Positions 16,303 through 25,856 are shown, counted from the first letter of the stretch. The stretch is 64,000 nt of DNA from Salmonirosea aquatica (GCF_009296315.1 NZ_WHLY01000002.1:1240001-1304000), one strand, 5' to 3'. Notes: generated by a model from the letters alone, not told the origin. Made by a program: numbers and translations.

Positions 16303-17979
16303 ATGACTATCGAAGAGAAAAAAGAAGAAAAGTCGCTCAATTTCATTGAAGAAATTGTCGAAGACGATATCCGCGAGGGCAAGCACGGCGGCCGGGTGCT
16401 CACGCGCTTTCCGCCCGAACCCAATGGGTACCTGCACATTGGCCACGCCAAATCCATCTGTCTGAACTTTGGGTTGGCCAAAAAGTACGGCGGCGGCACC
16501 AACCTGCGCTTTGACGATACCAATCCTACTACCGAGGATGTCGAGTACGTGGATTCCATCAAATACGATGTGCGTTGGCTGGGTTTTGACTGGGTGGAGG
16601 AGCGCTATGCCTCCGATTATTTCGATCAACTCTATACTTTCGCGACTGAACTGATCAAAGCCGGACTGGCTTATGTGGACGATTCCACGGCGGAGGAAAT
16701 CGCCGCGTTGAAAGGTACCCCTACCGAGCCCGGCAAACCCAGTCCCTACCGTGACCGCAGCGTGGAGGAAAACCTGGATCTGTTCGAGCGGATGCGGAAG
16801 GGTGAGTTTGCCGAGGGGAGCCGCGTGTTGCGGGCCAAAATCGACCTGGCTTCGCCCAACATGCACCTGCGCGACCCGTTCATGTACCGCATCAAGTTTG
16901 CCCACCACCACCGCACGGGCGACACCTGGTGCATTTATCCCATGTACGACTTTGCGCACGGACAGTCGGACGCCATCGAAAAAATCACGCATTCGATCTG
17001 TACGCTGGAATTCATTCCGCACCGGGCTTTGTACGATTGGTTTATTAAAAATCTGGAGATTTTCCCTTCCAAACAGTACGAGTTTGCCCGCCTGAACCTG
17101 ACTTACACGGTCATGAGCAAGCGGAAACTCCTCCAACTCGTGAACGAAGGACACGTCACGGGCTGGGACGATCCGCGGATGCCTACTATTTCGGGTCTAC
17201 GGCGTCGGGGCTACACGCCCGAATCCATCCGTAATTTCTGTGACCGCATCGGGGTGGCTAAACGCGACAATCTCATCGATATGAGTCTGCTGGAATTCTG
17301 CGTGCGGGAGGATTTGAACAAGAGCGCCGCCCGCCGGATGGTGGTCACCGATCCCTTGAAAGTGGTCGTAACCAATTTTCCCGAGGACAAAGTAGAGCCT
17401 TGCCAAAGTGAAAACAACCCTGAGCAACCCGAAACGGGCGACCGTGAGATGCCTTTCACGCGCGAGTTGTATATCGAGCAGGAGGATTTTATGGAAAACC
17501 CGCCCAAGAAGTACTTCCGCCTGGCGCCCGGCCAGATGGTACGCCTGAAAAGTGCCTACATCATTCAGTGTAATGAGGTAGTGAAAGATGCCGACGGCAA
17601 CGTCCAGGAGGTACATTGCACCTACATCGAAAATAGTAAAAGTGGTCAGGACGAATCAGGCCTGAAGGTGAAAGGGACCCTGCACTGGGTGTCGGCTTCG
17701 GAGGCGATTCCCGTGGAAATCCGTCAGTACGACCGCCTGTTCCGGGTAGAAGATCCATCTTCGGAAGAGGGTGATTTCAAAGATTACCTCAACCCCGACT
17801 CGCTGTCGGTCATCACGGGATATGCCGAACCCGCTTTACAGTCCGCACAGCCGGGCGATTCGTTCCAGTTTCTGCGAAAAGGGTACTTCGCGGTAGATCC
17901 GGATAGTACCGCCGATAAATTGGTTTTCAACCGCACGGTCGGCTTACGCGATAACTGGGCGAAGGAGGCAGGAAAATAA
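16303..17979 (+). CDS. glnS: Glutaminyl-tRNA synthetase
   Basis: A 558-residue class I aminoacyl-tRNA synthetase that charges tRNA-Gln with glutamine. The HIGH motif is HIGH at residues 45-48 in [15 protein letters not shown], and the KMSKS-type loop is VMSKRKL. The two anticodon-binding beta-barrel domains follow (from about residue 340). The frame is open from 16222, but the ATG at 16303 is chosen because it gives the usual N-terminus ([14 protein letters not shown]), while the upstream extension covers the promoter. Having GlnRS implies that the cell need not make Gln-tRNA solely by transamidation. Confidence 0.96.
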   Translation: MTIEEKKEEKSLNFIEEIVEDDIREGKHGGRVLTRFPPEPNGYLHIGHAKSICLNFGLAKKYGGGTNLRFDDTNPTTEDVEYVDSIKYDVRWLGFDWVEERYASDYFDQLYTFATELIKAGLAYVDDSTAEEIAALKGTPTEPGKPSPYRDRSVEENLDLFERMRKGEFAEGSRVLRAKIDLASPNMHLRDPFMYRIKFAHHHRTGDTWCIYPMYDFAHGQSDAIEKITHSICTLEFIPHRALYDWFIKNLEIFPSKQYEFARLNLTYTVMSKRKLLQLVNEGHVTGWDDPRMPTISGLRRRGYTPESIRNFCDRIGVAKRDNLIDMSLLEFCVREDLNKSAARRMVVTDPLKVVVTNFPEDKVEPCQSENNPEQPETGDREMPFTRELYIEQEDFMENPPKKYFRLAPGQMVRLKSAYIIQCNEVVKDADGNVQEVHCTYIENSKSGQDESGLKVKGTLHWVSASEAIPVEIRQYDRLFRVEDPSSEEGDFKDYLNPDSLSVITGYAEPALQSAQPGDSFQFLRKGYFAVDPDSTADKLVFNRTVGLRDNWAKEAGK

Positions 17980-18004
17980 AAAATCAGCTTCTTAAATTTC
18001 TTAT

Positions 18005-18034
18005 AAAGACGAGTCATACGGCTCGTCTTTTTTT
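18005..18034 (+). terminator. Terminator of glnS
   Basis: AAAGACGAG / CTCGTCTTT stem with an eight-base loop and a T run, 25 bases after the glnS stop. Confidence 0.85.
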
Positions 18035-18120
18035 GTGGACTTTACTGATACTTTTTTAGAATAAAGTCACGTTCAAAAAGTAGTTAGTCCCTGATTTCCA
18101 CCCTAAACCAGTCCGTTCCC

Positions 18121-19233
18121 ATGAAAAAGTTCTTCTTTTTTATCCTGCTGCTTTGCGTCGGCACCACCGCCTACGCCACCCATTTGCTGGGCGGAGAAAT
18201 CCAGGCCAGAAACATCAGTGGACTGACCTACGATATTACGGGCGTAATATATCTGGACAATCAGAATGGAAGGCCAGCGGCCGACGCACAGACGGAAATT
18301 AGTTTCTGCCTGGGTGATGGTACCCAAATGAAGGCAGAGCGCATTAGTTCGGAAATTTTACCCGGTCTGCTGGTCAATCGCAGCGTGTACCGGATTCGCT
18401 ACACCTACCCGGCTCCCGGGCAATATACCATCGCAACCAAGCTGGATAATCTCACCAGCAGTATCATTAATCTGGGGCCTGTTCCCACGGGGGGGCTGCA
18501 AATGGTGATTCAAACAACTCTGAATACGACAGTATCCAACTCCACGGCGCCAGCCCCTACCCCTACGTTTACCACCGGACTGCGTCAGGTTTTCTTGCTT
18601 CCGCTGGCTACCACCGATCCTGATGGTGATAGCTTGGCCTATCGGTTGGTCAAAATCCTAGTACCGGGCCAGGAATGTGCCCCCAATCTTCCGAGCAACA
18701 ATTATATTTTCCCCAATGAGGTTACCCGACAAGGTACCTTCCGGCTCGACCGCCCGGCGGCAAAGCTGGTCTGGAACGCTCCGGCCCAGATTGGCCTGTA
18801 TACCTACGCCTATGTGACGGAAGAGTGGCGGCAGGGGGTGAAAATCGCCGAAAGCTGGCGTACCAATGCGCTGTTCGTCACCGATCAGAACAGTTCGTCC
18901 AATCCAATCCCGCCCTTTGAGCCGGTGCAGGTTGAATTCGAGGGAATCATTACGGCGCTACCTCCGCAGGAGTTTCTTCCTACTGAACTCAACATGGTGG
19001 TGTACCCTGTGCCCAGCCACGAGTACATTACCGTGGAAGTAAGTACCCGCCGACCTTCCACATCTGTAATAGAACTCGTTGATTTACAGGGCAGGGTTTT
19101 ACAAAAAAAAGAATTCAAAATGTCTGCAATCCAACATTCCGGCGAGTTTTCGGTAGGTACCCTGCCCAAAGGCATGTACCTCATCCGGGCGCGTTCGGGT
19201 CAGGCGGTGCTTACGCGAAAATTCGTACGCTAG
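18121..19233 (+). CDS. Secreted protein with type IX secretion sorting domain
   Basis: A 370-residue exported protein: signal peptide (KKFFFFILLLCVGTTAYA), then THLLGGEIQARNISG, a start shared by many gliding/adhesion-type Bacteroidota proteins. The last 75 residues form a type A C-terminal sorting domain (MVVYPVPSHEYITVEV ... VELVDLQGRVL-like core ... LPKGMYLIRARSG ... RKFVR), which directs export by the type IX system and surface attachment. The middle part is beta-rich with proline/threonine segments (TAPAPTPTFTTG) and has no named domain. It is transcribed alone, after the glnS terminator. Confidence 0.8.
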   Translation: MKKFFFFILLLCVGTTAYATHLLGGEIQARNISGLTYDITGVIYLDNQNGRPAADAQTEISFCLGDGTQMKAERISSEILPGLLVNRSVYRIRYTYPAPGQYTIATKLDNLTSSIINLGPVPTGGLQMVIQTTLNTTVSNSTAPAPTPTFTTGLRQVFLLPLATTDPDGDSLAYRLVKILVPGQECAPNLPSNNYIFPNEVTRQGTFRLDRPAAKLVWNAPAQIGLYTYAYVTEEWRQGVKIAESWRTNALFVTDQNSSSNPIPPFEPVQVEFEGIITALPPQEFLPTELNMVVYPVPSHEYITVEVSTRRPSTSVIELVDLQGRVLQKKEFKMSAIQHSGEFSVGTLPKGMYLIRARSGQAVLTRKFVR

Positions 19234-19404
19234 GTACCTCAAAGGCTTCTTTCTTTCCGGGCAAAAAAATAGCTTTCGTCTGCAACTTTTCTGCAAAAGG
19301 GTGCGTATATGTTAGTGATATTATATTAAAACTAAAATATACCTACCCTGACTTTATGGCCTAATCGCTCTACCTATTATTTCAACTTAAACCTTTGATT
19401 ACGA

Positions 19405-20859
19405 ATGAATATAGGTAAAAGACTCAGTGCTTTTGGGTTTGCGGTTCTGTTCCTTTTTGTAGTAAGTTGCAAGAGAGATGCCGTCGAGCCCACTTCCCAG
19501 GTTGGGGTCGATTCTCTGTCTACTTCGGGCGTTCAATACAGCTCCATCAATGCCTGGATTTACGAGGTGATGCAGGATGCATATTTCTGGTCGAAGCAAA
19601 TGCCCGCACAGGGTACCCTCAACGCCAATGCCAATCCGGCCGATTATTTTGAAAAACTGATTTATCAACGAGCCACCGTGGACCGCTTCTCGGGCATTAC
19701 GGACGACATCGAGTCGCTGCAGAAGGAATTCAACGGCATCAGCAAGATTTTTGGCATCCAGTACCAACTGGCGGCGGTGGATCAAAACCAGTCGAACATT
19801 GGGCTGTTTCTGAGCTATGTCGTAAAAGGTAGCCCCGCCGAAGCGGCTGGGCTGAAGCGTGGGGATATTATCCTGAAAGTGAACGGACAGGCTCTGACTA
19901 CCGGTAACTATGCTACCTTACTGCGTAGCAGCGATAATATTAGTTTTAATCTGGGCAAGCTGGACGGTGCCGCGCTGGTAGCCGACGACCAGAAAACATA
20001 CACGATGACCAAAGCCGAGGTGACCGAAAATCCGGTCGGCTTTTCGGCGGTCATCGACAAATCGCAGTACGGCAAGAAGATAGGGTACCTGGTGTATACC
20101 CAGTTCGTACCCGGCACGGACACTTCACCTACCTTGTACGATGACCAGCTTCGCAAAATTTTCGGCGATTTCAAGGCGCAGGGCGTTAACGAACTGGTGC
20201 TCGACCTACGCTTCAACGGCGGTGGCTACATCAGCTCAGCCGAAACGCTGGCATCCCTGATCGGTAAAAACATCTCTACGTCCAAGGTATTCTATAAAGA
20301 ACAGTGGAATGAGAATTACACGGCTTACTATCAGAAAGAAAGTGGTCCCAATGCTCTGGATCATACTTTCCTGAATGAACCGAACAATATCGGAGCCAAT
20401 CTCAGTCGCGTATTTGTGCTTACCTCCGAAGGTACCGCCTCGGCCAGCGAGCTGGTTATCAACGGCCTCAAACCCTATATGACGGTTATTACGGTGGGTG
20501 ATCACACGTACGGTAAAAACCTGTTCGGTACCCTGGTGAGCGATGATAAAAAGCGCTGGAACTGGGGCATGTACGTCATGCTGGGACAAACCGCCAACGC
20601 CAACGGCGAGTCGGATTACGGTAATGTGAACGGCATTGCTGCCGGCTATAAAGTAGACGATACGGTAATTCCGTTCCGTTCGTTTGGCGACGATAACGAA
20701 ACGCTATTCAGTAAGGTACTCAATGTGATGGGCATTCCGGCCAGTACGTCGGCCCGCGTAGGAGCGACGGCCCGTGTAACCCCGCTGTCGGGCGAGTTCC
20801 TAAAAGACAATCTGCAAACCAGTGAAAAGCGGATGATCAAAACGATGGAGTTGAAGTGA
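19405..20859 (+). CDS. S41-family C-terminal processing protease, lipoprotein
   Basis: A 484-residue serine protease of family S41 with a lipoprotein signal (lipobox VVSC). A PDZ domain covers about residues 125-180 (VVKGSPAEAAGLKRGDIILKVNG). The protease domain contains NELVLDLRFNGGG, the catalytic Ser in TASASE (residues 344-349) and the Lys base in YGKNLFG about 25 residues on, so it should be active. It probably acts on periplasmic or surface proteins. The layout (N-terminal helical part, PDZ, protease) matches other Bacteroidota lipoprotein S41 peptidases. Confidence 0.88.
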   Translation: MNIGKRLSAFGFAVLFLFVVSCKRDAVEPTSQVGVDSLSTSGVQYSSINAWIYEVMQDAYFWSKQMPAQGTLNANANPADYFEKLIYQRATVDRFSGITDDIESLQKEFNGISKIFGIQYQLAAVDQNQSNIGLFLSYVVKGSPAEAAGLKRGDIILKVNGQALTTGNYATLLRSSDNISFNLGKLDGAALVADDQKTYTMTKAEVTENPVGFSAVIDKSQYGKKIGYLVYTQFVPGTDTSPTLYDDQLRKIFGDFKAQGVNELVLDLRFNGGGYISSAETLASLIGKNISTSKVFYKEQWNENYTAYYQKESGPNALDHTFLNEPNNIGANLSRVFVLTSEGTASASELVINGLKPYMTVITVGDHTYGKNLFGTLVSDDKKRWNWGMYVMLGQTANANGESDYGNVNGIAAGYKVDDTVIPFRSFGDDNETLFSKVLNVMGIPASTSARVGATARVTPLSGEFLKDNLQTSEKRMIKTMELK

Positions 20860-20884
20860 TCAACGTTGGTACCAGTTTTTTTGA

Positions 20885-20917
20885 AGTGGCCGGAATGAAT
20901 CTCCGGCCACTTTTTTT
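20885..20917 (+). terminator. Terminator of the S41 protease gene
   Basis: AGTGGCCGGA / TCCGGCCACT stem, short loop, then seven T, 27 bases after the stop. Confidence 0.88.
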
Positions 20918-20998
20918 ATGGCGATTCCTCCGTACTACCAGCCGGGGCACAGATATTGTAGCGTCTTTTGTTTTTCACTACCCTAATCAATCAGAAAA

Positions 20999-21712
20999 AT
21001 GAGCGATACAATTAAAACCGCCCTCGTTACGGGTGGCTCCATGGGAATCGGTTATGGCGTAGCCGAAGCCCTCATCAACCAAGGCATTAAAGTGGCCATT
21101 ACGAGCCGCTCTCAGGAAAATGCCGATCAAGCGGCCGCTTCTCTCAATAAAATCAAAGACGGCTACGCGCTGGGTCTGATAGCTGATGTACGCAGCCTCA
21201 CCGCCCAGGAAAAAGCCGTTGCCGAGGTACTTGACCAATGGGGTCGCCTGGACTATCTCATCGCCAATGCGGGTGTGGGTCACTTTGCCCCGATTCAGGA
21301 GATGACCGATAAGGAATGGCATGAAACCATTGACATTAACCTGACGGGCGTTTTTCACAGCGCCAAAGCTTCCCTGGCCGCCCTAAAAGAATCGCAGGGG
21401 TACTTCATCAGCATTGCCAGTTTGGCAGGTACCAATTTTTTCGCCGCCGGAGCCGCTTATAATGCCAGCAAATTCGGGCTGGTTGGGTTTACACAAGCCA
21501 TGATGCTGGATGTGCGAAATGACGGAATCAAGGTAAGTACCATTATGCCCGGATCGGTGGCCACGCACTTCGGCGACCACGAACCCAGCGAAAAGGACGC
21601 CTGGAAAATCCAGCCTGAAGATATCGGGCAGATCGTAGTAGACCTGATCAAAATGCCCGCCCGTACCCTGCCCAGCAAGGTGGAAGTACGGCCTTCGATG
21701 CCACCCAAGTAA
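20999..21712 (+). CDS. Short-chain dehydrogenase/reductase
   Basis: A 237-residue classical SDR. The cofactor-binding glycine motif is TGGSMGIGYG at residues 11-20, the structural motif is LIANAGVG, and the catalytic Ser, Tyr and Lys lie in ISIASLAG and YNASKFG. Arg-containing SRSQ after strand two favours NADP(H). The C-terminus carries the usual PGSVATHFG segment. The substrate cannot be read from sequence; 3-oxoacyl-ACP reductase-like or sugar-alcohol roles are possible. It is a single gene, convergent with the membrane protein gene. Confidence 0.85.
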   Translation: MSDTIKTALVTGGSMGIGYGVAEALINQGIKVAITSRSQENADQAAASLNKIKDGYALGLIADVRSLTAQEKAVAEVLDQWGRLDYLIANAGVGHFAPIQEMTDKEWHETIDINLTGVFHSAKASLAALKESQGYFISIASLAGTNFFAAGAAYNASKFGLVGFTQAMMLDVRNDGIKVSTIMPGSVATHFGDHEPSEKDAWKIQPEDIGQIVVDLIKMPARTLPSKVEVRPSMPPK

Positions 21713-21718
21713 AAACCT

Positions 21719-21808
21719 GTGGTACGACAGTCCGATGGGTCGGCTTCCAGCCCGTTTTGACAGCACTTACAAACGGGCTGGAAGCCTGCCTTTCAAACCG
21801 CCGTACCA
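21719..21808. repeat. Nested inverted repeat between convergent genes
   Basis: An inner perfect 16-base inverted repeat (GGCTTCCAGCCCGTTT, and its complement ending in GGAAGCC) has a loop of about 13 bases. An outer 8-base pair GTGGTACG / CGTACCAC encloses it. The element covers the last codons and stop of the minus-strand membrane protein gene. It has no T run, so it may be a mobile palindromic element or a bidirectional terminator. Confidence 0.75.
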
Positions 21809-22861
21809 CATCCACATAGACCAGCCCAAAAGTACCACCCCCAACGCCCATACCGGAACACTGTACAAAATCAGAAAAGTAAGCACCAGGTACCCTACCA
21901 ATAGCGATTGGCTGCTTTTTTCGGGGTCGTAGCTTTTTCTATACAAGCGGACATGGTGTAAAAGCAAACAAGCTAGCCCCAGTCCAAAAACTTGCACCCA
22001 TTCCCAGGCGCTCAACGAACCCAGCGTATCGCCCCGGACCGCCACAAACGTTTCAGGTAGGATGAGAATGGCGTGCAGAATCAGTACATTCAAAAACCGT
22101 TTCCCTTGGGAAATCGGCAGACTTTTCCCCCAGAGCCATATTTGATTGTCCCACTCGAATAGTTCCTGCGAAAGGCCAATGTTCATGAGGTAGGCCAGCG
22201 TGAATCCGATAGCAGGAAGACGCAAATCGTAGTCGCCCGTGTGGTCATAGACCAGGGTAGCGGTAACAAAGAGTAGGGCACCGACTTTGGTAAGCAACAG
22301 CGTAAGCCCGCGCTCGCGCAGCAACCATTCCAGGGTCCAGAAAATCATATGGGCCGGGCGTTTGAAAGGTAGCCGAACACCGGATTTCCGGGCGGAAGAC
22401 GCCACGTCCGGATTGCGCAATCGCCACTCCGTCACCACCACCAGAGCCAGGTATAAGATCAGCCAATACACCAACAAAGGCCAGCTACTACCCAGAATCT
22501 TTTCCTGCCGGGCAATACTTAGTACATAGATCCCATACAAAAGCAGGGGTTGAATGAATCCCAGAGCCATTACGGACAATCGATACAAACGCCTGCCGAA
22601 CGGCCACAACCGGACGTTGTGCAGGAAAACGTACTCGGGCCGTAACCATTGGTGCGCTATGAATTGGGCGCAAAGCAGTATATAACCACCCCAAACCACA
22701 AAAAGGGTCAACATACCCCAGTCATCTGTCAGGAAAAACATCGCAAAGGCGTAATGTTCACGACTGGTCAGAAAACCGAAAATCAGAAAAATTCCGACCA
22801 GAAAGAAACCGGCCCGCTGCCGGAAAAACTCGCGTACGGTGGAGAGCAGTAGTGCTTTCAT
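21767..22861 (-). CDS. Integral membrane protein, probable ABC transporter permease
   Basis: A 364-residue protein with about eight hydrophobic spans (for example FFLVGIFLIFGFLTS, LTLFVVWGGYILLCAQF, LLVYWLILYLALVVV, LAYLMNIGL, LVLTFLILYSVPVWALGVVLLG). It overlaps the ATP-binding gene upstream by four bases (ATGA), so they are coupled and it is most likely the membrane partner. The N-terminal part (VREFFRQRAGFFLVGIFLIFGF) is like ABC-2 type subunits. The last residues (GRLPARL) are encoded by the inverted repeat, so the C-terminus may have been altered. Confidence 0.72.
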   Translation of the reverse strand: MKALLLSTVREFFRQRAGFFLVGIFLIFGFLTSREHYAFAMFFLTDDWGMLTLFVVWGGYILLCAQFIAHQWLRPEYVFLHNVRLWPFGRRLYRLSVMALGFIQPLLLYGIYVLSIARQEKILGSSWPLLVYWLILYLALVVVTEWRLRNPDVASSARKSGVRLPFKRPAHMIFWTLEWLLRERGLTLLLTKVGALLFVTATLVYDHTGDYDLRLPAIGFTLAYLMNIGLSQELFEWDNQIWLWGKSLPISQGKRFLNVLILHAILILPETFVAVRGDTLGSLSAWEWVQVFGLGLACLLLHHVRLYRKSYDPEKSSQSLLVGYLVLTFLILYSVPVWALGVVLLGWSMWMWYGGLKGRLPARL

Positions 22862-23526
22862 GAAGGTACCTCTGGCGCGTTAGGCTGTGCAAGTGGATTT
22901 TGCAACATCATGGTTTTGTTCCTTAAAGCATACGAAGCGGTAATAACCAGATCGTCGTGTTCAAACGGCTGATGCGACGATAGCAGAAACGTGACACCCC
23001 GCGCCCGATAGGCATGAATCAGCCCGAACAGATTGCCGCGGGCTTCCTGGTCGATGGTGATGAGCGGTTCGTCGAGGATGATTATGCGCGGCTCACCCAG
23101 AAAGGCCAATGCCAGTGACGTCTTCTTGATCATCCCGCTCGAACATGCGCCCATCGTTTGATCCAAAAAATTGATTCCCAGTGCGTTCACCAGTTCCTCT
23201 ACCTGCCCGGCGGGACTGCGTTTGGCTTCAGCCACAAACGCCAGCAAATCGGCAGGTGTCAGGAAAGCGGGGTACAGCGGCTCAGCCTCGCCCAGGTTCA
23301 ATCGCAGGCGGTACTCGACGGGTTGCTTTCGGAGATCGTAGCGGTCGTCTAAAAGAATGGTACCCTCATAAGGTAGCATCCCCGCCAAGGTTCGGAATAA
23401 TGTGGATTTACCGGCTCCGTTTTCACCCTGTATCCAGTAGATTCCGTCGTCGATACTCCACTCGGGGATGGCGAGTACTTCGTGGTTTCCGTAGCTTTTT
23501 CGCAGATTTTGAACGGATAGCGTCAT
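22858..23526 (-). CDS. ABC transporter ATP-binding protein
   Basis: A 222-residue ABC ATPase. Walker A is GENGAGKST at residues 34-42, the signature is the divergent CSSGMIKK, Walker B is PRIIILDEPLITID, and the switch His is in LLSSHQPFEHDD. The degenerate signature and the small size fit ABC-2 type exporters or gliding/antibiotic-resistance type ATPases. It is the first gene of a two-gene operon with the membrane protein. The substrate is unknown. Confidence 0.85.
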   Translation of the reverse strand: MTLSVQNLRKSYGNHEVLAIPEWSIDDGIYWIQGENGAGKSTLFRTLAGMLPYEGTILLDDRYDLRKQPVEYRLRLNLGEAEPLYPAFLTPADLLAFVAEAKRSPAGQVEELVNALGINFLDQTMGACSSGMIKKTSLALAFLGEPRIIILDEPLITIDQEARGNLFGLIHAYRARGVTFLLSSHQPFEHDDLVITASYALRNKTMMLQNPLAQPNAPEVPS

Positions 23527-23685
23527 GGAATATGAAAAGATTTTCTGAAAAATACGAAAAGCTGGCTATCTGGCGCTAGTCCCCATCGTCTGACCTACCT
23601 TCCAAAGGTACCTACCGTTCGATAAATTCCTGAAAAACAGCTATCTGCCTGCATAGGTTTTATTGGGTAAGGGGTGCATATTTGG

Positions 23686-23724
23686 TTAAAGGAATACCAC
23701 TTTGATTAAAGGAATACCACTTTG
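23686..23724. repeat. Two exact 19-base direct repeats at 20-base period
   Basis: TTAAAGGAATACCACTTTG occurs at 23686-23704 and again at 23706-23724. The 20-base period is about two helical turns. It lies in the 314-base region between the ABC operon and the desaturase-like gene and is a candidate binding site for a dimeric or tandem regulator. The rest of that region shows nothing else clear. Confidence 0.85.
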
Positions 23725-23802
23725 CTCCATCAGCAATTTTTATATACACACTGGCTATAGTCAAATATTTAATTGATTTTGTGCAAACAAATGCTTTAAA
23801 TC

Positions 23803-23838
23803 GTTTACCTTAAAGGAGTTATTTCCTTCAAAGTAAAC
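23803..23838 (+). promoter_or_regulatory. Leader hairpin before the desaturase-like gene
   Basis: GTTTAC pairs with GTAAAC, and inside AAGGA pairs with TCCTT. The hairpin ends two bases before the ATG at 23841, so in the mRNA it would cover the ribosome-binding region. The inner strand AAAGGAG is the only Shine-Dalgarno-like string nearby. Confidence 0.4.
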
Positions 23839-23840
23839 GC

Positions 23841-24716
23841 ATGCTCATGCAGACTTTCGTAGATTATTTCGAGCACATACCTTCGGCGCACCGGAGTGCT
23901 ATTCTGGTCGGAGGCCTTACCTTGTTCTGGCTCATCGAGGGAGCGTTTCCGCTGTTTCGCTTCGGCTATAATAAATGGAAGCACGCGGGAATCAATATTT
24001 TCTTCACCCTCACGACCATCATTGTCAACTTTGCCATGGCCTTTATTTTGCTCAAATCGAGCGATTGGACTATTGCTCACGATTTCGGGATATTGCAGTG
24101 GCTGCCGGAAATGCCGCTGTGGGCTTACATGGGGGTAGGGCTGCTGCTCCTGGATCTGATCGGTGCATACTTCATCCACTGGCTGCATCATAAGGTGAAG
24201 TGGATGTGGCGTCTCCACCTGATTCATCATTCCGATGCCTACGTGGACACGACCACTGCCAACCGCCATCATCCCGGCGAGAGCGTGTTCCGCTTCCTAT
24301 TCACCACCATCGGCGTAGTGCTGGTAGGTGCCCCGATCTGGCTGGTGTTCCTGTATCAGGCCATCTCGGCGGGACTTTCTCAATTCAACCACGCTAATAT
24401 CAACCTACCCGAGTCGGTCGACAGGGTACTTAGCTGGTTCATCGTAACGCCCAATATGCACCACGTACACCATCACTACGTGCAGCCTTACACGGATTCT
24501 AACTACAGTAATATTTTTCCTATCTGGGATCGCCTGTTCGGGACTTTTAGGCGTCTGAAGGGGAGTGAAATCATCTATGGTATCGATACGCACCGGGAAC
24601 CGCACGAGCATAGTCACATCGGGAATTTGTTAAAAATTCCATTTCAAAAGTACCGCCCACCCGTGGGGACAGCAAAAGAAGCCCATGAACCGATTTCGGG
24701 AATGCAGAATAAATGA
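23841..24716 (+). CDS. Sterol desaturase / fatty acid hydroxylase family protein
   Basis: A 291-residue membrane-bound di-iron oxidoreductase of the ERG3 / fatty acid hydroxylase superfamily. The His boxes are all visible: HWLHH, LHLIHHSD, NRHHPGE, and MHHVHHHY at the C-terminal side. Four or so hydrophobic spans surround them. Bacterial members hydroxylate or desaturate lipids such as carotenoids, hopanoid-like compounds or fatty acids; the substrate is not determinable. An ATG at 23847 is an alternative start. Its 3' third has decayed copies at 25857-26095 and 27270-27480, between the DUF4249 genes. Confidence 0.87.
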   Translation: MLMQTFVDYFEHIPSAHRSAILVGGLTLFWLIEGAFPLFRFGYNKWKHAGINIFFTLTTIIVNFAMAFILLKSSDWTIAHDFGILQWLPEMPLWAYMGVGLLLLDLIGAYFIHWLHHKVKWMWRLHLIHHSDAYVDTTTANRHHPGESVFRFLFTTIGVVLVGAPIWLVFLYQAISAGLSQFNHANINLPESVDRVLSWFIVTPNMHHVHHHYVQPYTDSNYSNIFPIWDRLFGTFRRLKGSEIIYGIDTHREPHEHSHIGNLLKIPFQKYRPPVGTAKEAHEPISGMQNK

Positions 24717-24718
24717 AG

Positions 24719-25756
24719 CTATAAATCCCAAAAACGGGGTTTCTGACCCGTCCGGTACAGGCTTTCCACACAGGGAATACAAGGCGGTGGTATTCCCCCC
24801 GGTGGAAGATAGGGCAGGACGGGTGGGCAGGCTGCCCGTTCGGCATTGCTGCGATCCACCACATACCCCACGCGCGTGATTCCCACCGCGCCGAATAAGC
24901 CCAGTACCTGTTCGTCAGGATCAGTGAGGCAGCTCATGTTGCCCGGTACGGCCGATGGAGTCACATCGAACACGCCTCCCGTATTTTCCAGCAATTGCTT
25001 GATCGTCTTAAAGTAGAGGTACCCCTCGCGCGAGAGTGCCTGTTGTTCCACTTCGAGATAATACTTATTTCGGCATTCCACCGGGACCGTAGCCACCTCC
25101 TGTCGGGCAATTTTCCGGCCGTTGTTCAAGGCGTCATTGGCAACTTTGATGCAGTCCGGCCCCAGGCAGCGGACAATATCCCAGCAATCGGTACAGGTAG
25201 TAAGCAAGTATTTGTAATGCATAGCGGTCCAGCGGTAGTAGTTACCCCGTTCATCAGGATCCTGAGTGTCGACATAGACGTGCCAGCCGCCGAGTTGCCG
25301 TTCCTTGGTAATGGGATCGATGCTCCGAAAAGGCTCATGGTAAATGTGGTCGATTGCAACGGCCTCGCGCAATAGTTCAGGCTTTGATTCATACTTTTTA
25401 CCATCTATTTCAAAATGAAGCTGATAGGTTCGTCCGGTAATGCCTTGCAATTTCAAGGTTTTATACTGACCGATGTCCCGTGTTTCCACTAAGTCCTCAC
25501 GTTCCCCCACATCATCAGTGATGTACACTTTGGCCCCCTGTATGCCTATACTGTATCCCTGGAAGGAGTAGTTGGCAGGTCGTACGAGCTGGACGATGTA
25601 GGGGCCCGGCTCATTGGAAATGAAGCCCTGCACGACCACCGATTCGGGCTGCTGCTTAAAATCAGCCTCGTAGGGTGTCACACACGCAGAAACTAAGGCA
25701 ATGGTTACCCATGCGAGAGCTTTTTTAAAGGGCAACTGATGAAGGATAGTTAACAA
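24719..25756 (-). CDS. DUF4249 lipoprotein, copy 1
   Basis: A 345-residue exported lipoprotein (lipobox VSAC at about residue 25, then VTPYEADFKQQPESVVVQGF) of the DUF4249 family, which accompanies TonB-dependent receptors in Bacteroidota. It has a Cys-rich segment (TTCTDCWDIVRCLGPDC) and a C-terminal Cys motif CIPCVESLYRTG. Compared with copies 2 and 3 it lacks about 20 residues before that segment. The start region is almost the same as copy 2, while the last 120 residues are almost the same as copy 3. It is last in the run receptor, copy 3, copy 2, copy 1. A role as a receptor-associated surface protein is inferred. Confidence 0.88.
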   Translation of the reverse strand: MLTILHQLPFKKALAWVTIALVSACVTPYEADFKQQPESVVVQGFISNEPGPYIVQLVRPANYSFQGYSIGIQGAKVYITDDVGEREDLVETRDIGQYKTLKLQGITGRTYQLHFEIDGKKYESKPELLREAVAIDHIYHEPFRSIDPITKERQLGGWHVYVDTQDPDERGNYYRWTAMHYKYLLTTCTDCWDIVRCLGPDCIKVANDALNNGRKIARQEVATVPVECRNKYYLEVEQQALSREGYLYFKTIKQLLENTGGVFDVTPSAVPGNMSCLTDPDEQVLGLFGAVGITRVGYVVDRSNAERAACPPVLPYLPPGGIPPPCIPCVESLYRTGQKPRFWDL

Positions 25757-25808
25757 GGGTATAAGGGTTTATTTTTTGTTAACATACGTCGTGTGAACTT
25801 TATGAAGT
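25757..25808 (-). promoter_or_regulatory. Conserved leader shared by DUF4249 copies 1 and 2
   Basis: About 50 bases just upstream of copy 1 (running CAAGGGTATAAGGGTTTATT on the plus strand) are nearly the same as 27183-27234 upstream of copy 2. Conservation in otherwise decayed spacers suggests a promoter or leader, or simply a recent duplication. Confidence 0.45.
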
Positions 25809-25856
25809 TCCGTGTCCAGTATTGATCCGTATCTCGGGGATCTGACTATCGATCTG

